A stretch of 26,725 bases of DNA. Origin: Promethearchaeota archaeon (GTDB lineage: Archaea; Asgardarchaeota; Lokiarchaeia; Sigynarchaeales; SOKP01). Position 1 is the first letter of the stretch. The number at the start of each line of letters is the position of its first letter. The stretch is taken from contig JAHPYY010000214.1 in the NCBI GenBank assembly GCA_019058515.1, positions 1 to 26,725 on the forward strand. The letters run 5' to 3'. The translations under genes were made by a program, and so were the position numbers. The notes under the pieces are model-generated. The model saw nothing but the letters and a program-made list of their open reading frames with translations. It did not search any database and had not been told where the DNA came from. Below, piece by piece: positions 1-8,048 of the stretch.

Positions 1-349
1 TCCATTCTTTTTCTATGATCTGAAATGGTTGATTATCTCCTAAGCGAAATTCTGGATCAGCAGCTCCAGCCCATTTCATAGTTCTATTTCCAACAAGATC
101 AAAAATTCCTCCCATACCAGCAGATAAAATATAAGGGTAAAGATCCCAATCATAGCGGCTAAAAACTTTTAGAGATGCCTTACCTACTTTTCTACCCTTA
201 TACATAACATCTTTATGCGACATTCCCTCTTGGAGTGCTGCGAAAAATATATCTGCGAAAGGAGTTATTGGTACGCGGTCTGGCTCTTTTAATGCAACTG
301 CGTCCTTAACCCTTTGAATTCTTTCTTCAAAAAGTTCTTCTGCTTTCAT
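1..349 (-). CDS. URO-D-family corrinoid methyltransferase, N-terminal part (cut by window edge)
   Basis: The reverse strand encodes about 116 residues from an ATG at 349, beginning MKAEELFEERIQRVKDAV and followed by LKEPDRVPITPF. That 'PDRVP' element near residue 23 is the usual N-terminal signature of uroporphyrinogen-decarboxylase-fold methyltransferases of the MtaA/MtbA/CmuA kind, which move methyl groups between a corrinoid protein and an acceptor such as a thiol or tetrahydropterin. A GGAGG site overlaps the end of the upstream corrinoid-protein gene and the gap is only 6 bases, so the two are co-transcribed and probably translationally coupled. The C-terminal zinc ligands lie outside the window, so the methyl acceptor cannot be judged. 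A true haem-pathway URO-D is less likely given the partner gene. Confidence 0.85.
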   Translation of the reverse strand, partial: MKAEELFEERIQRVKDAVALKEPDRVPITPFADIFFAALQEGMSHKDVMYKGRKVGKASLKVFSRYDWDLYPYILSAGMGGIFDLVGNRTMKWAGAADPEFRLGDNQPFQIIEKEW

Positions 350-355
350 TTTAAA

Positions 356-985
356 CTAGACCTCCATCCATTTAGTTGCTAAATTCACAGCATCAACAGC
401 ACTTTGTCCGTAAGCATCAGCACCAACATATTCAACAATTCTTTCATCAACAGTACCTCCTCCGATCATTATTTTAACACTGTCTCTCAGTCCTGCGTTT
501 TTTAACTTTTCAATAATCTCTTTCATAGAATCAAAAGCTAAAGTTAAAAACCCACTTAAAGCCAAAACTTTTGGTTTAAATTCCTTCAAGCTACTAATGA
601 ATTTATCAGCTGGGACATCTATACCTAAATCTAATACATCAAATCCATTGGCATCCAACATGAATTTCACGACATCCTTTCCAATATCGTGAATATCACC
701 AGCGACAGTGCCTAATAATACTTTTCCTTTTTTTTTTTGGGAGCTTTGCGATTCTTTTAATTTTGGACCTAATTCCTCAAAAACTTGGCGTAGGATTTCG
801 CCAGACATGATAAGCTCGGGAAGAAAATATTCTTTTTTACTGAATCTATCTCCGATGACTTTCATGGCTTTCTTGACATCATCCATTATTTCTAGTGGAT
901 CATCATTATTTTGAAGTCTTCCTTTTAATAATTCTATAACTCTATTTTCATTAAGCTCAATAATTTCATCAATAAAATTTGACAT
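356..985 (-). CDS. Methyltransferase corrinoid (B12-binding) protein, MtbC/MttC-like
   Basis: A 209-residue corrinoid carrier protein that would shuttle a methyl group between a substrate methyltransferase and a second methyltransferase. The helical cap is at about residues 1-85. The Rossmann B12 domain follows, with the DxHxxG motif D97-I98-H99-D100-I101-G102, where H99 is the lower cobalt ligand. Later come the SGFLTL and GGGTVDE segments that line the nucleotide-tail pocket. Length and layout match the methylamine/methanol corrinoid proteins. I chose the ATG at 985 rather than an upstream start at 1093, because TAGGTGATATT stands directly before it and the extra 36 residues are promoter sequence. 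An A11 run encodes the linker Lys residues 84-86 (preceded by a Gln) and is a possible slippage site. The gene for the substrate-specific methyltransferase is not in the window, so the methyl donor is unknown. Confidence 0.92.
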   Translation of the reverse strand: MSNFIDEIIELNENRVIELLKGRLQNNDDPLEIMDDVKKAMKVIGDRFSKKEYFLPELIMSGEILRQVFEELGPKLKESQSSQKKKGKVLLGTVAGDIHDIGKDVVKFMLDANGFDVLDLGIDVPADKFISSLKEFKPKVLALSGFLTLAFDSMKEIIEKLKNAGLRDSVKIMIGGGTVDERIVEYVGADAYGQSAVDAVNLATKWMEV

Positions 986-1012
986 AATATCACCTATTAA
1001 TTGTAGTTGACA

Positions 1013-1035
1013 TTGACAAGAAAAATTCTTGTCAA
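1013..1035. promoter_or_regulatory. Perfect inverted repeat, candidate operator between divergent genes
   Basis: TTGACAAGAA at 1013-1022 and TTCTTGTCAA at 1026-1035 form a perfect 10-base inverted repeat with a 3-base AAA centre. It lies 27 bases upstream of the corrinoid-protein start and in front of the divergent RHH gene. A further half-site-like ACAAGAAAAG lies at about 1046-1055. On the minus strand a TATA-like stretch (TATACATATTTT) adjoins it. The position and symmetry suit an operator bound by a dimeric regulator, possibly the neighbouring RHH protein. Confidence 0.55.
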
Positions 1036-1111
1036 AATATGTATAACAAGAAAAGTTAAGCAAGTATTTAAAACTAGTCAAACTATGTAACACAAAATTC
1101 GCCTGAATTGA

Positions 1112-1684
1112 ATGATGATTGAAAAAGAAGAATTAAAGAAAAAACATGTTATGGGATTACGATTAAGTGATAGGCTTCATAAACTACTAGCACAAAAATC
1201 TGAGGAATTTGAAATGCCAAAAAGCGAGGTATTAAGGCTTTCATTTGAATTCTTCATATCCACCACGGAATTGGTGAAAGATTATAACATGGTAATAATA
1301 CCCACAACATTGCTTAATTCATTATTTGAAATGACATCAATTGAAAAATTGGAGGAAATTGCTTTCATTGATGCAAAAATGATTATAAATTATGGTAGGG
1401 TTATGTGCTTTGAAACTGGTCTAAAGTTTAATATAGAAAATTTTTTGAAATATGCAAGAAAGATGTTGTCTCGTAACAATCTTGGATTTTTTACCAAATT
1501 AAATTTTCGGATGGATAGCAATAAAAAAGTTCATCTATTTGGATTGCACGATATTAATGAAAATTTTTCTCATTATCTGATATATCTTTTCAAGTATGTG
1601 ATGAAAGCATTTAGTTATACGGCTATAGAAGAGTCCTTCACTATGGGAGAAAAATCTATTGAGATTGAATTTAGAAAAACTTAA
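1112..1684 (+). CDS. RHH-type (CopG/MetJ-like) regulator with unknown C-terminal domain
   Basis: A 190-residue protein. Residues 12-50 fit a ribbon-helix-helix fold: a short strand (HVMGLRLS), helix A (DRLHKLLAQKSEEFE) and helix B (PKSEVLRLSFEFFI). The remaining 140 residues are not recognised and may sense a ligand or mediate multimerisation. There are two adjacent ATG codons (1112, 1115). No clear Shine-Dalgarno site is seen, while TATTTAAA at 1065-1072 is placed for a nearly leaderless transcript. It diverges from the corrinoid/methyltransferase operon across a perfect inverted repeat, which suggests it controls that operon and itself. RHH assignment is by pattern only; the regulatory link is inference. 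Confidence 0.65.
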   Translation: MMIEKEELKKKHVMGLRLSDRLHKLLAQKSEEFEMPKSEVLRLSFEFFISTTELVKDYNMVIIPTTLLNSLFEMTSIEKLEEIAFIDAKMIINYGRVMCFETGLKFNIENFLKYARKMLSRNNLGFFTKLNFRMDSNKKVHLFGLHDINENFSHYLIYLFKYVMKAFSYTAIEESFTMGEKSIEIEFRKT

Positions 1685-1686
1685 CC

Positions 1687-1812
1687 TTATTTACTGGATA
1701 ATTTATTCAATAACATTGCTCTTTTCTTCCCATGCCATCTCATAACTGAATTATGTTTTAGATAACTATCAACCACTTCTTTTAAGACATCATTCAATAC
1801 ATATTGGTGGAA
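1687..1812 (-). pseudogene. Possible remnant of a small helical (RHH-like) gene
   Basis: The reverse strand is open for about 41 codons ending at 1687, reading VLNDVLKEVVDSYLK then HNSVMRWHGKKRAMLLNK. The composition looks coding and the first part resembles helix B of an RHH domain, but there is no ATG/GTG start and an in-frame TAA precedes it. It may be the tail of a decayed gene or chance. Weakly supported. Confidence 0.2.
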
Positions 1813-1865
1813 TTAATAAAAACATATGCTAATGAATAATCAAGTGCTAAACTATACAAATCTGA

Positions 1866-3365
1866 TTATTCAATAATACTATTCAATTTCTTTATTTTGT
1901 CATATTTGACAATGCAGGTTTTTCCAACTAATTCTTCCGTTTCGAGTTTTAACTTTAGTATAAGATCTTTTTCCATTTTTACAATCGTTCTCCTGCCGTC
2001 TTTGAAGCTTCCTACGATTATAGCGTTATCTGGAATTCCGTCTCGAGTATATTTAATCGTATATGCATCAACCACAATTTCTCCGTTTGCAATTTCCACT
2101 GGTTCCGGAAGGATGTGAGTCAACAGAGATTTCTGAAGTTCTATATAATTTTTTTCTCCCCACTTTATCTGCGGAGGGCTTTTTCCGTATATTCCTATGG
2201 ATTCTTTCGTATTGTACCCCCCATTAGCTATTACCATAATTTTAAGGGGAGGATTCCGCCGTATTAATTCCACAGCGGTTGCAATCGCGTGTAAGGAATA
2301 ATTGGACCATGGAGCACCGAAAAATGACATCCCCCCAGTAATGGTTAATGGTCTTTTATCGTCAGAAGGAATGCCAATCTCTTTCATTGCTATTTGCACA
2401 ATTGAAGGAAAACAACTATATAGATCGAACATATCAATCTCATCTAACGACAAACCCGCTTGGTTCAGAGCTGCTTCCGAAGCCATTCGGATTGCAGGTG
2501 AATTGTATAGTTTTGGGCGCCGAACAACGCTAAAAATGTTCTCGAAATTGGCGCCACCCATGAGATATACCATACGAGAATTTGGAATAGTGAGTTCCTC
2601 AGCAAGCCTTTCTGTAGTTAAAAGAACTGAACAGGACATGTCGACAAACATATTTGCACACATTCGTTTGGTATAGGGATGGTTGACATTTCTATTCTTT
2701 TCACTTGCCGAATAAATTTCATTAGGTGTAAAAGTTTTAGAAGACCACGAATAGCGATTTTTAGCAGAGATTTCTGAAAATTTCTGAAATAGTCTTCCCA
2801 AATATACCTGGTGTTCTTGAATACTCGCACCCGATTTAGCTCTTAGAGCACTCTCAAACAATGCGTAGGTCAATGGAGGTCTGATAAATTCATAGTTATT
2901 CTCGAATTCGGTCGTACCATGCCACAATTTTCCCTCCATATAATCAGGATCCTTTCTTTCGGGCCAATTTAGTGAAATTTTACCTTTTTGAGCCATATAT
3001 GTCGAGTACGCGGCTTCAGCGCCCACAATTAAAATCGCTTTGGCAGAATTATTCGAAAGAGCAATTGCAGCGCGATTTAGAAGCATCTGAGGGCTATTCC
3101 CACCATCAGGAAGATATATCGTAGTTTTTGGAGTAATACCAATTATATCACTGAGTTCCCTAGGAGCATCCTTGTAGGACCAACTGTTGATGTTAATCAT
3201 GTATATTGTGTCGATGAACCCTTTTATTCTACTAACTGAAGTATCTCTAATTGAATCCTCAGTGACAATTGTCATTAATTCTAACGGATGTTTTGGATTT
3301 CGGGTGTTTTTAGGTTGAGTATACTGAGAAACACCAACAATTACTGGATAGTTATCAGATCGCAA
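1866..3365 (-). CDS. Thiolase-like acyltransferase (SCP2/acetyl-CoA acetyltransferase family) with extra C-terminal domain
   Basis: A 499-residue thiolase-superfamily protein. The N-terminal half has the start PVIVGVSQYTQ and the motif DGGNSPQ (residues 87-93), where the nucleophilic Cys of classical thiolases is Ser91. The C-terminal half has FDLYSCFPSIVQIA and GGMSFFGAPWSNYSLHAIA with the His expected for catalysis. The classical second Cys motif is replaced by a NGGYNT element. The last 100 or so residues fit the extra C-terminal domain of the 'thiolase-like type 1' proteins. It therefore may act as an acyl-CoA binding or condensing enzyme of non-standard chemistry rather than a degradative thiolase; substrate unknown. 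The start is TTG at 3365; the MRSDNYPVIVGVSQY beginning fits family starts. It stands alone, divergent from the dehydrogenase gene that follows. Confidence 0.85.
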   Translation of the reverse strand: MRSDNYPVIVGVSQYTQPKNTRNPKHPLELMTIVTEDSIRDTSVSRIKGFIDTIYMININSWSYKDAPRELSDIIGITPKTTIYLPDGGNSPQMLLNRAAIALSNNSAKAILIVGAEAAYSTYMAQKGKISLNWPERKDPDYMEGKLWHGTTEFENNYEFIRPPLTYALFESALRAKSGASIQEHQVYLGRLFQKFSEISAKNRYSWSSKTFTPNEIYSASEKNRNVNHPYTKRMCANMFVDMSCSVLLTTERLAEELTIPNSRMVYLMGGANFENIFSVVRRPKLYNSPAIRMASEAALNQAGLSLDEIDMFDLYSCFPSIVQIAMKEIGIPSDDKRPLTITGGMSFFGAPWSNYSLHAIATAVELIRRNPPLKIMVIANGGYNTKESIGIYGKSPPQIKWGEKNYIELQKSLLTHILPEPVEIANGEIVVDAYTIKYTRDGIPDNAIIVGSFKDGRRTIVKMEKDLILKLKLETEELVGKTCIVKYDKIKKLNSIIE

Positions 3366-3553
3366 TTTACTCTATATATTCTTAATGATATAATTAAAAT
3401 TCAAAATTAATCAAATAATAAGCTTCTGATATTGGTTAAGTGCATAGTATAGATTTTTAATTATAATGTTTAATAAAAAAGATGAAATTATTATTTTTTG
3501 TTGTTCTTTACTCACCAATATTCAGTCTTAAAACAGGCTAATTAGGTGCAACT

Positions 3554-4402
3554 ATGAAAAAAAAATGGTACAAGGGAAAAGTATTTGTATTAACAGGAGC
3601 AGGCGGGGAAATTGGAAGAGCTGTTTGTAGAAGGTTCGCCCCGTTAGGTGCGAAATTTTACTTAATAGATTTAGCTGACAAAATTCCTGAAGAATTTTTA
3701 AAGGAGTTAAAAGATTTAGGAGCAGAATTCGTTGAATATTTTGTCTGCAATGTAACTGATAAGGAGAACATTTCAAAAGTTATTAAGACCATTGGAGAAA
3801 AAGAAAATTATATTGATATTCTTTTTAACAACGCAGGTATAGGATCACGTTGTTCAATTTTAAATGACTGCAGTGTAGAAGAGTATAGAAAGGTAATGAG
3901 TATAAACGTCGATGCAATGTGGGCGATACTTCAAGAAACTAAACCTTATATCGGGCGACCTAGTCCGACGAAGAAGAATCCACAACGCAAATTAGGACAA
4001 CTTATATTTTCCTCCAGTGCAGCGGGTATTACTGGAGTTCCTTTTATGGCAGCATACGCCATGAGTAAAGCAGCAATTATCGCTTTGGCAGATTCAGTTA
4101 GATTAGAATACAAATTGTTAAAAATGGATATACAAGTAATATGTGGCGTTTCTGCCCCAGCTACTACGCAATTTTATAACACACCAGATTTAGAAAATTG
4201 GATCGAAAGTTATAAAAATCAAGGAGGATTGTACAAAACACTTAGTGCCGACGATGTTGCTAAACGAATTTTAAAGGGTTCGTTAAAATACCGAAGGAAG
4301 GTTTATGTTCCTCGATGGTGGTGGCTATTGGAATTTCTTTATGTAATTAGCAACAAATTTATTGGTAATATGCTAATGAAAATTGAAAAGAAAAAGGAAT
4401 AA
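3554..4402 (+). CDS. Short-chain dehydrogenase/reductase
   Basis: A 282-residue classical SDR that would oxidise or reduce a hydroxyl/keto group with NAD(P). Visible are the glycine-rich TGAGGEIG at residues 14-21 (Glu in place of the more usual Gly or Ile), NNAG near residue 93, a Ser cluster (SSSAAG) near 154, and the catalytic pair Y168 and K172 in YAMSK. After the catalytic core the tail is Trp- and Leu-rich (RWWWLLEFLYVISNKFIG), suggesting membrane association as in lipid- or retinol-type SDRs. AGGTG lies 5 bases before the ATG, giving a well-defined start. The neighbouring thiolase-like gene is divergent, so a shared acyl/lipid pathway is possible but not shown. Confidence 0.9.
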   Translation: MKKKWYKGKVFVLTGAGGEIGRAVCRRFAPLGAKFYLIDLADKIPEEFLKELKDLGAEFVEYFVCNVTDKENISKVIKTIGEKENYIDILFNNAGIGSRCSILNDCSVEEYRKVMSINVDAMWAILQETKPYIGRPSPTKKNPQRKLGQLIFSSSAAGITGVPFMAAYAMSKAAIIALADSVRLEYKLLKMDIQVICGVSAPATTQFYNTPDLENWIESYKNQGGLYKTLSADDVAKRILKGSLKYRRKVYVPRWWWLLEFLYVISNKFIGNMLMKIEKKKE

Positions 4403-4417
4403 ATTATTATTTTTCGC

Positions 4418-4804
4418 TTATTTACTTTGATTAATCAAAAATTCTATAAATAAACATGCAAATATAAAATCTCCACTCGCTAGTAAGACCAAGATAAAAT
4501 CCAAGTCGCCTAAGAGGAAATATATCACGCTACAGCTGAAAAATGCGAGTTTGCTTATTACTCCTAGTATTACGACACCTCGATTCTTAGAGATGTCCAA
4601 ACCTACGATGAAATACCCAACACCGTAAGTAAAGATCAATGCTAAAAGGGCGTGTAGAAAAAATAGTGTCGGGGGATATTGAGTTCCAAATAAGGCAAAG
4701 ACATCAAGAAAAAAGAGTGAGAGAATAAGAAAAGATATAGCAATTACCCAATTAAAGAAAGCTCCAATTATAAATATATATTTATAGTATTTGCTTTTGT
4801 CCAA
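4418..4804 (-). CDS. Small four-helix membrane protein
   Basis: A 128-residue hydrophobic protein with four predicted membrane segments (about residues 8-32, 46-68, 76-98 and 100-123), short charged loops and a Lys-rich N-terminus. The start is TTG at 4804, supported by AAGGAGAT six bases upstream on the reverse strand. No conserved catalytic motif is seen and I do not recognise the family. It is convergent with the dehydrogenase gene, separated by only 15 bases. Confidence 0.75.
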   Translation of the reverse strand: MDKSKYYKYIFIIGAFFNWVIAISFLILSLFFLDVFALFGTQYPPTLFFLHALLALIFTYGVGYFIVGLDISKNRGVVILGVISKLAFFSCSVIYFLLGDLDFILVLLASGDFIFACLFIEFLINQSK

Positions 4805-4902
4805 TTAAATCTCCTTGTTTTAATATTTAATTATATGATTTGTGTTAATCTTAGTTAAGGTTATATTAAAAACAAGAATTCGTAAAATTAGTCCATTATA
4901 CT

Positions 4903-6330
4903 CTATTTATCCTCAACATCAATACCTAATTCTTGTAAAGATTCTCGTATTTTGTCGCTAAACTCGTACAATTTTTTCTTCCTTAACGATTCTCTGACTT
5001 CTAGAATTAAAGAAACTAACTTTTTGTTTAATACATCTCGTTCATCTGTCGATTCAGCAAATCCTTCAGTTAAATCTTTTTTTAAGTTAGGGAAGATGCC
5101 AAATATGCTATCGACCATTTCGATAAATTGGAAGAACTTTTGCTTAAATCTTTCAGTAATAGGTGATTTGCGTTCTATAATTTCTCTATTTAGATTTCTC
5201 AAGAGTAATAGTATAGAAGCAATGGCAACGGGAGTGTCAAAATCGTTATCCATCGCATCTACAATTTCATTCATTGTTGTATCAACAAGTTCTATTAAAT
5301 TAGCTTCTTCCTTAGAACTGTTTACAACAGGTACATTCTGGATGGTTTTTATAGATTTCAGTAGCCTATTGTAATTTTTTTCGATTTGTTGCATGTTATC
5401 TAGCGTGTAATTTATCGAACTTCGGTAATGACTTGAAATAAGGAACAATCTGACAACCATAGGGTCGAATTTTTTAACTACATCAGAAACCAAGAAAAAA
5501 TTCCCAAGACTTTTTGACATTTTTTCATCGTCAACATTAACGAATCCATTGTGAAGAAAATAATTTGCGAACGGTTTACCCGTAAACGATTCTGACTGCG
5601 CAATCTCGTTCCTATGGTGAGGAAACTTTAAGTCTTGCCCCCCTCCGTGTATGTCAATAGTGTCACCGAGTAGGTTCAGAACCATAGCGGAACATTCAAT
5701 GTGCCAACCAGGTCGTCCTTTTCCCCAAGGGCTTTCCCAATAAGGCTCTCCCTCTTTCATTTTTTTCCACAAGGCAAAGTCCCTAGTATCATCTTTTTCT
5801 TCTCCGTATGCCGTGTCTTGATCGGAATAATAATCAGCCTGTTCATCTTGCTCTTTAGATACATTTTGAAATATTGTGCTATATTTTGGAAACGACTTTA
5901 CAGAAAAATATACAGAACCATTCCTCTCGTAAGCGTTTCCTTTTTCCAACAATCCCTCAATTAACTTAATCATATAGGGGATGGTATCTGTTGCTTTAGG
6001 ATTTTCGTTTTCTTTTTTTACATTTAATAATTTCATGACTTCTTGGTATTCTTGTATATATTTCTCACTGAGTTCTTTGTAGGAAATATTTAACTCGTTA
6101 GCTCTTTTAATTATCTTGTCGTCTATGTCTGTATAGTTTTTGATTATAAACACATCGTAGCCCTTGAATTCTAAATACCTGCGAATAACATCGAAGACTA
6201 CCGCTGACTTAGCGTGTCCCAAATGGGCAGAATCGTATACAGTTGGACCACAAACATACATGGATATTTTATTAGTTGAAATAGGTTTAAATTCTTCCTC
6301 TTTAAAGGTTAAACTATTGTAGAGCTTCAT
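4903..6330 (-). CDS. cysS: Cysteinyl-tRNA synthetase
   Basis: A 475-residue class I aminoacyl-tRNA synthetase that charges tRNA-Cys with cysteine. The HIGH box is HLGH at residues 36-39 and the KMSKS loop is at 270-274. The zinc site that reads the cysteine thiol is represented by C27 in [15 protein letters not shown], the Cys in ECSAM, and the HHRNE segment. The helical anticodon-binding part and a short C-terminal domain follow, and length matches the bacterial/archaeal family. ATG at 6330 begins [14 protein letters not shown], a normal family start. The tRNA it charges, tRNA-Cys(GCA), lies 1.5 kb away. The presence of CysRS means the genome need not rely on the SepRS/SepCysS route. Confidence 0.97.
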   Translation of the reverse strand: MKLYNSLTFKEEEFKPISTNKISMYVCGPTVYDSAHLGHAKSAVVFDVIRRYLEFKGYDVFIIKNYTDIDDKIIKRANELNISYKELSEKYIQEYQEVMKLLNVKKENENPKATDTIPYMIKLIEGLLEKGNAYERNGSVYFSVKSFPKYSTIFQNVSKEQDEQADYYSDQDTAYGEEKDDTRDFALWKKMKEGEPYWESPWGKGRPGWHIECSAMVLNLLGDTIDIHGGGQDLKFPHHRNEIAQSESFTGKPFANYFLHNGFVNVDDEKMSKSLGNFFLVSDVVKKFDPMVVRLFLISSHYRSSINYTLDNMQQIEKNYNRLLKSIKTIQNVPVVNSSKEEANLIELVDTTMNEIVDAMDNDFDTPVAIASILLLLRNLNREIIERKSPITERFKQKFFQFIEMVDSIFGIFPNLKKDLTEGFAESTDERDVLNKKLVSLILEVRESLRKKKLYEFSDKIRESLQELGIDVEDK

Positions 6331-6504
6331 AATTATTCCAGATTTGTAAGTAAATATTACGCAATGGATAATTTAATGAGTGAAATTATGTAGACCTTTT
6401 TTTTAGTTTTATCATTTTAATCTAAAGCGGGTTTAAATTTGCGAATTTAGTTTTTTAATAGATATTACAGTTAAATTTATAACAGAATTAATGTTAAGAA
6501 GTTA

Positions 6505-7068
6505 ATGGAAATCGAAATTAAACCTCTTAGCCCTGAACTATTAGGAGATTTTCTCTATTATTTCGATAAAGATGCGTTTAGGGATAATCCTGATTGGAGC
6601 TTCTGTTATTGCCAATTTTTTCACTGCACCGTTAGAAATTGGGTTAAACATCCTGCTGCGAAAAACCGGGAGAACAGCATTAAGTTGATAAATAGCGGAG
6701 AAATGAAAGGATTTTTAGCCTTCCACAACGACAAAGTTGTAGGTTGGTGTAACGCTAACGAGAAATCCAATTATATTAGATTAGAGAACAATAAGCAATT
6801 AAAAGTTCCTTTTGAAGGAAAAATTGGAGCCGTGGTATGCTTTTTAGTTGTAAAGGAATATAGAGGTAAAGGCTTGGCGAGGATGTTGCTGAAGTACGCT
6901 ATTGAGGACTTTAAAAGAAAAAAATTTGATGTTGTTGAGGCTTATCCTAGAAAAAAAGTGCATACAGACGCGCACAATTATCACGGGCCTCTCTCTTTAT
7001 TCGAATCTGAGGGTTTTAAGGTAGTTAAAGAGTACAAAACCTATTTAGTAGTAAGAAAAGTCTTGTGA
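6505..7068 (+). CDS. GNAT-family N-acetyltransferase
   Basis: A 187-residue GNAT enzyme that would transfer an acetyl group from acetyl-CoA to an amine. The core strand GAVVCFLVVKEYRGKGLARMLL (written here to show the R/Q-x-x-G-x-G/A pyrophosphate-binding loop EYRGKGLA at about residues 117-124) is clear. An N-terminal Cys/Trp-rich segment (SFCYCQFFHCTVRNW) and a C-terminal SLFESEGFKVV element are typical of one branch of uncharacterised archaeal/bacterial GNATs. The start ATG at 6505 has no strong ribosome site, so a leaderless mRNA is likely. The substrate cannot be read from the sequence. Confidence 0.88.
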   Translation: MEIEIKPLSPELLGDFLYYFDKDAFRDNPDWSFCYCQFFHCTVRNWVKHPAAKNRENSIKLINSGEMKGFLAFHNDKVVGWCNANEKSNYIRLENNKQLKVPFEGKIGAVVCFLVVKEYRGKGLARMLLKYAIEDFKRKKFDVVEAYPRKKVHTDAHNYHGPLSLFESEGFKVVKEYKTYLVVRKVL

Positions 7069-7083
7069 AAATATGAAATGTGA

Positions 7084-7227
7084 TTAAACATCTATTTTTA
7101 GATTCACGCCAATTTTTTCTTTATCTTGTAAATATTTCTTAACATTTCTTGAAAACTTTTCTTGGCAAAAAGGTATATTAGGCGAAGATTCTAATTGAAA
7201 TTTGAGGTGATTTTTATATCTATACAA
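7084..7227 (-). other. Possible small ORF or gene remnant antisense to the regulator start
   Basis: The reverse strand holds an open frame of 47 codons from a TTG at 7227 to a TAA at 7084. It reads LESSPNIPFCQEKFSRNV then KKYLQDKEKIGVNLKIDV. The composition between 7084 and 7190 looks coding, but it overlaps the 5' end of the plus-strand regulator gene and has no recognisable domain. It may be the 3' end of a decayed gene. Confidence 0.25.
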
Positions 7228-7770
7228 TCTGAAGATGTTGTAATTCATGCAATAAGTCATAATATAAGAAGAGAAATCTTAAAACTTCTGGATAGTCAGC
7301 CAAAAACCTTTTCTGAACTTCTTAATCATTTTGATCTGTCTACTGGAAAATTATCCTATCATCTTAACCAGATAAAGGGTTTCATTCAAAAAGATTCGGA
7401 TAACAAGTATGAACTAACCTCTCTTGGATTAAAAGCTATTGAGATATTTGATGTTATCAAAGAAAAAGTTAATACAAAAGAGCAACCTTTGATTAAAGCA
7501 GCATTTGTGTCTCAAAAAGAAGTTACGAAGCCCTTGATCCTACATGGAATTAATTTAGGGATAGGAGGGCTTGTTTTTATGATTTTCATTACTGGTTTCT
7601 TATTTGTAGTACTTTTTATGAATTTAGATTCTGTACCAATAGTTATTTGGCCTATCATCATATTTATGGGAATCGGAGAGTTTATGGGGTTATTTTGGAT
7701 TATAAGAGTGAGAAGAAAAGCACCGGTATTTATTGAACGCCTTGATAAACATTTAAAGGGAAGCGATTAG
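7195..7770 (+). CDS. Membrane-anchored ArsR-like winged-helix regulator
   Basis: Residues about 8-75 form an ArsR/HTH_20-type winged helix (AISHNIRREILKLL, then SELLNHFDLSTGKLSYHL and a wing KYELTSLGLKAI). A linker follows, then two hydrophobic helices (about 118-142 and 146-166) and a basic tail. Such one-component, membrane-tethered HTH proteins are common in archaea and may sense an envelope signal. The TTG at 7195 is the only standard start, but a perfect GAGGTGAT lies inside the ORF at 7204-7211. It is followed at 6-base spacing by ATA (7216), which would give a protein starting SIQSEDVVIHA, close to family starts. The true start may therefore be a non-standard ATA at 7216. Confidence 0.82.
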   Translation: MKFEVIFISIQSEDVVIHAISHNIRREILKLLDSQPKTFSELLNHFDLSTGKLSYHLNQIKGFIQKDSDNKYELTSLGLKAIEIFDVIKEKVNTKEQPLIKAAFVSQKEVTKPLILHGINLGIGGLVFMIFITGFLFVVLFMNLDSVPIVIWPIIIFMGIGEFMGLFWIIRVRRKAPVFIERLDKHLKGSD

Positions 7771-7842
7771 AAAAGTTTTAATTTAAAATTTATATAATAT
7801 TTTGAGAAGAGAAGATTTTAATACACGATAGTAAGTAAAAAA

Positions 7843-7938
7843 GCCAGCGGAGAGATTTGCACTCTCGTAAACGGCTAACTGCGATGTATCGCTTTGCTGC
7901 ACTGCAGGCCGCCTCCTTAACTACTCGGAAACGCTGGC
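7843..7938 (-). tRNA. tRNA-Cys (anticodon GCA) with 25-base intron
   Basis: The reverse strand folds as a full tRNA: acceptor stem GCCAGCG/CGCTGGC, 3-bp D stem TCC/GGA, anticodon stem GCGGC/GCCGT, and T stem GAGAG/CTCTC with loop TGCAAAT. The base after the acceptor stem is T, matching the U73 identity element of tRNA-Cys. The anticodon GCA is at 7903-7905. Removing 25 bases leaves a 71-base mature tRNA. An oddity is G instead of U at position 55 in the T loop (TGCAAAT). CCA is not encoded. The gene sits between the regulator and the aminotransferase, close to cysS. Confidence 0.93.
7877..7901 (-). other. tRNA intron at position 37/38 with bulge-helix-bulge
   Basis: The intron (TGCAGC...GCAGTT) lies one base 3' of the anticodon. 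In the precursor, CUGC (exon) pairs with GCAG (intron 3' part) as a 4-bp central helix, flanked by 3-base bulges AGU and UUA on opposite strands. Cutting after the second base of each bulge gives exactly the mature anticodon loop CUGCAGA. The inner helix is weak, so this is a relaxed motif. This is the substrate of the archaeal splicing endonuclease. Confidence 0.85.
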
Positions 7939-8048
7939 AGTGATAATATACAAATAAAATTTTATTATTTTTAATAGTTGCTATTCATTATTAGATTTTA
8001 CCATTATTTTATTATAAATATTTTAAACGAAATTACATTCAAATCATC

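Noticed and set aside
708..914. Plus-strand frame of 68 codons
   Set aside because: It lies opposite the corrinoid protein core and has a Ser/Phe-rich composition typical of an antisense shadow.
4952..5374. Plus-strand frame of 140 codons inside cysS
   Set aside because: Antisense shadow of the conserved synthetase; Ser/Asn-rich, no homology pattern.
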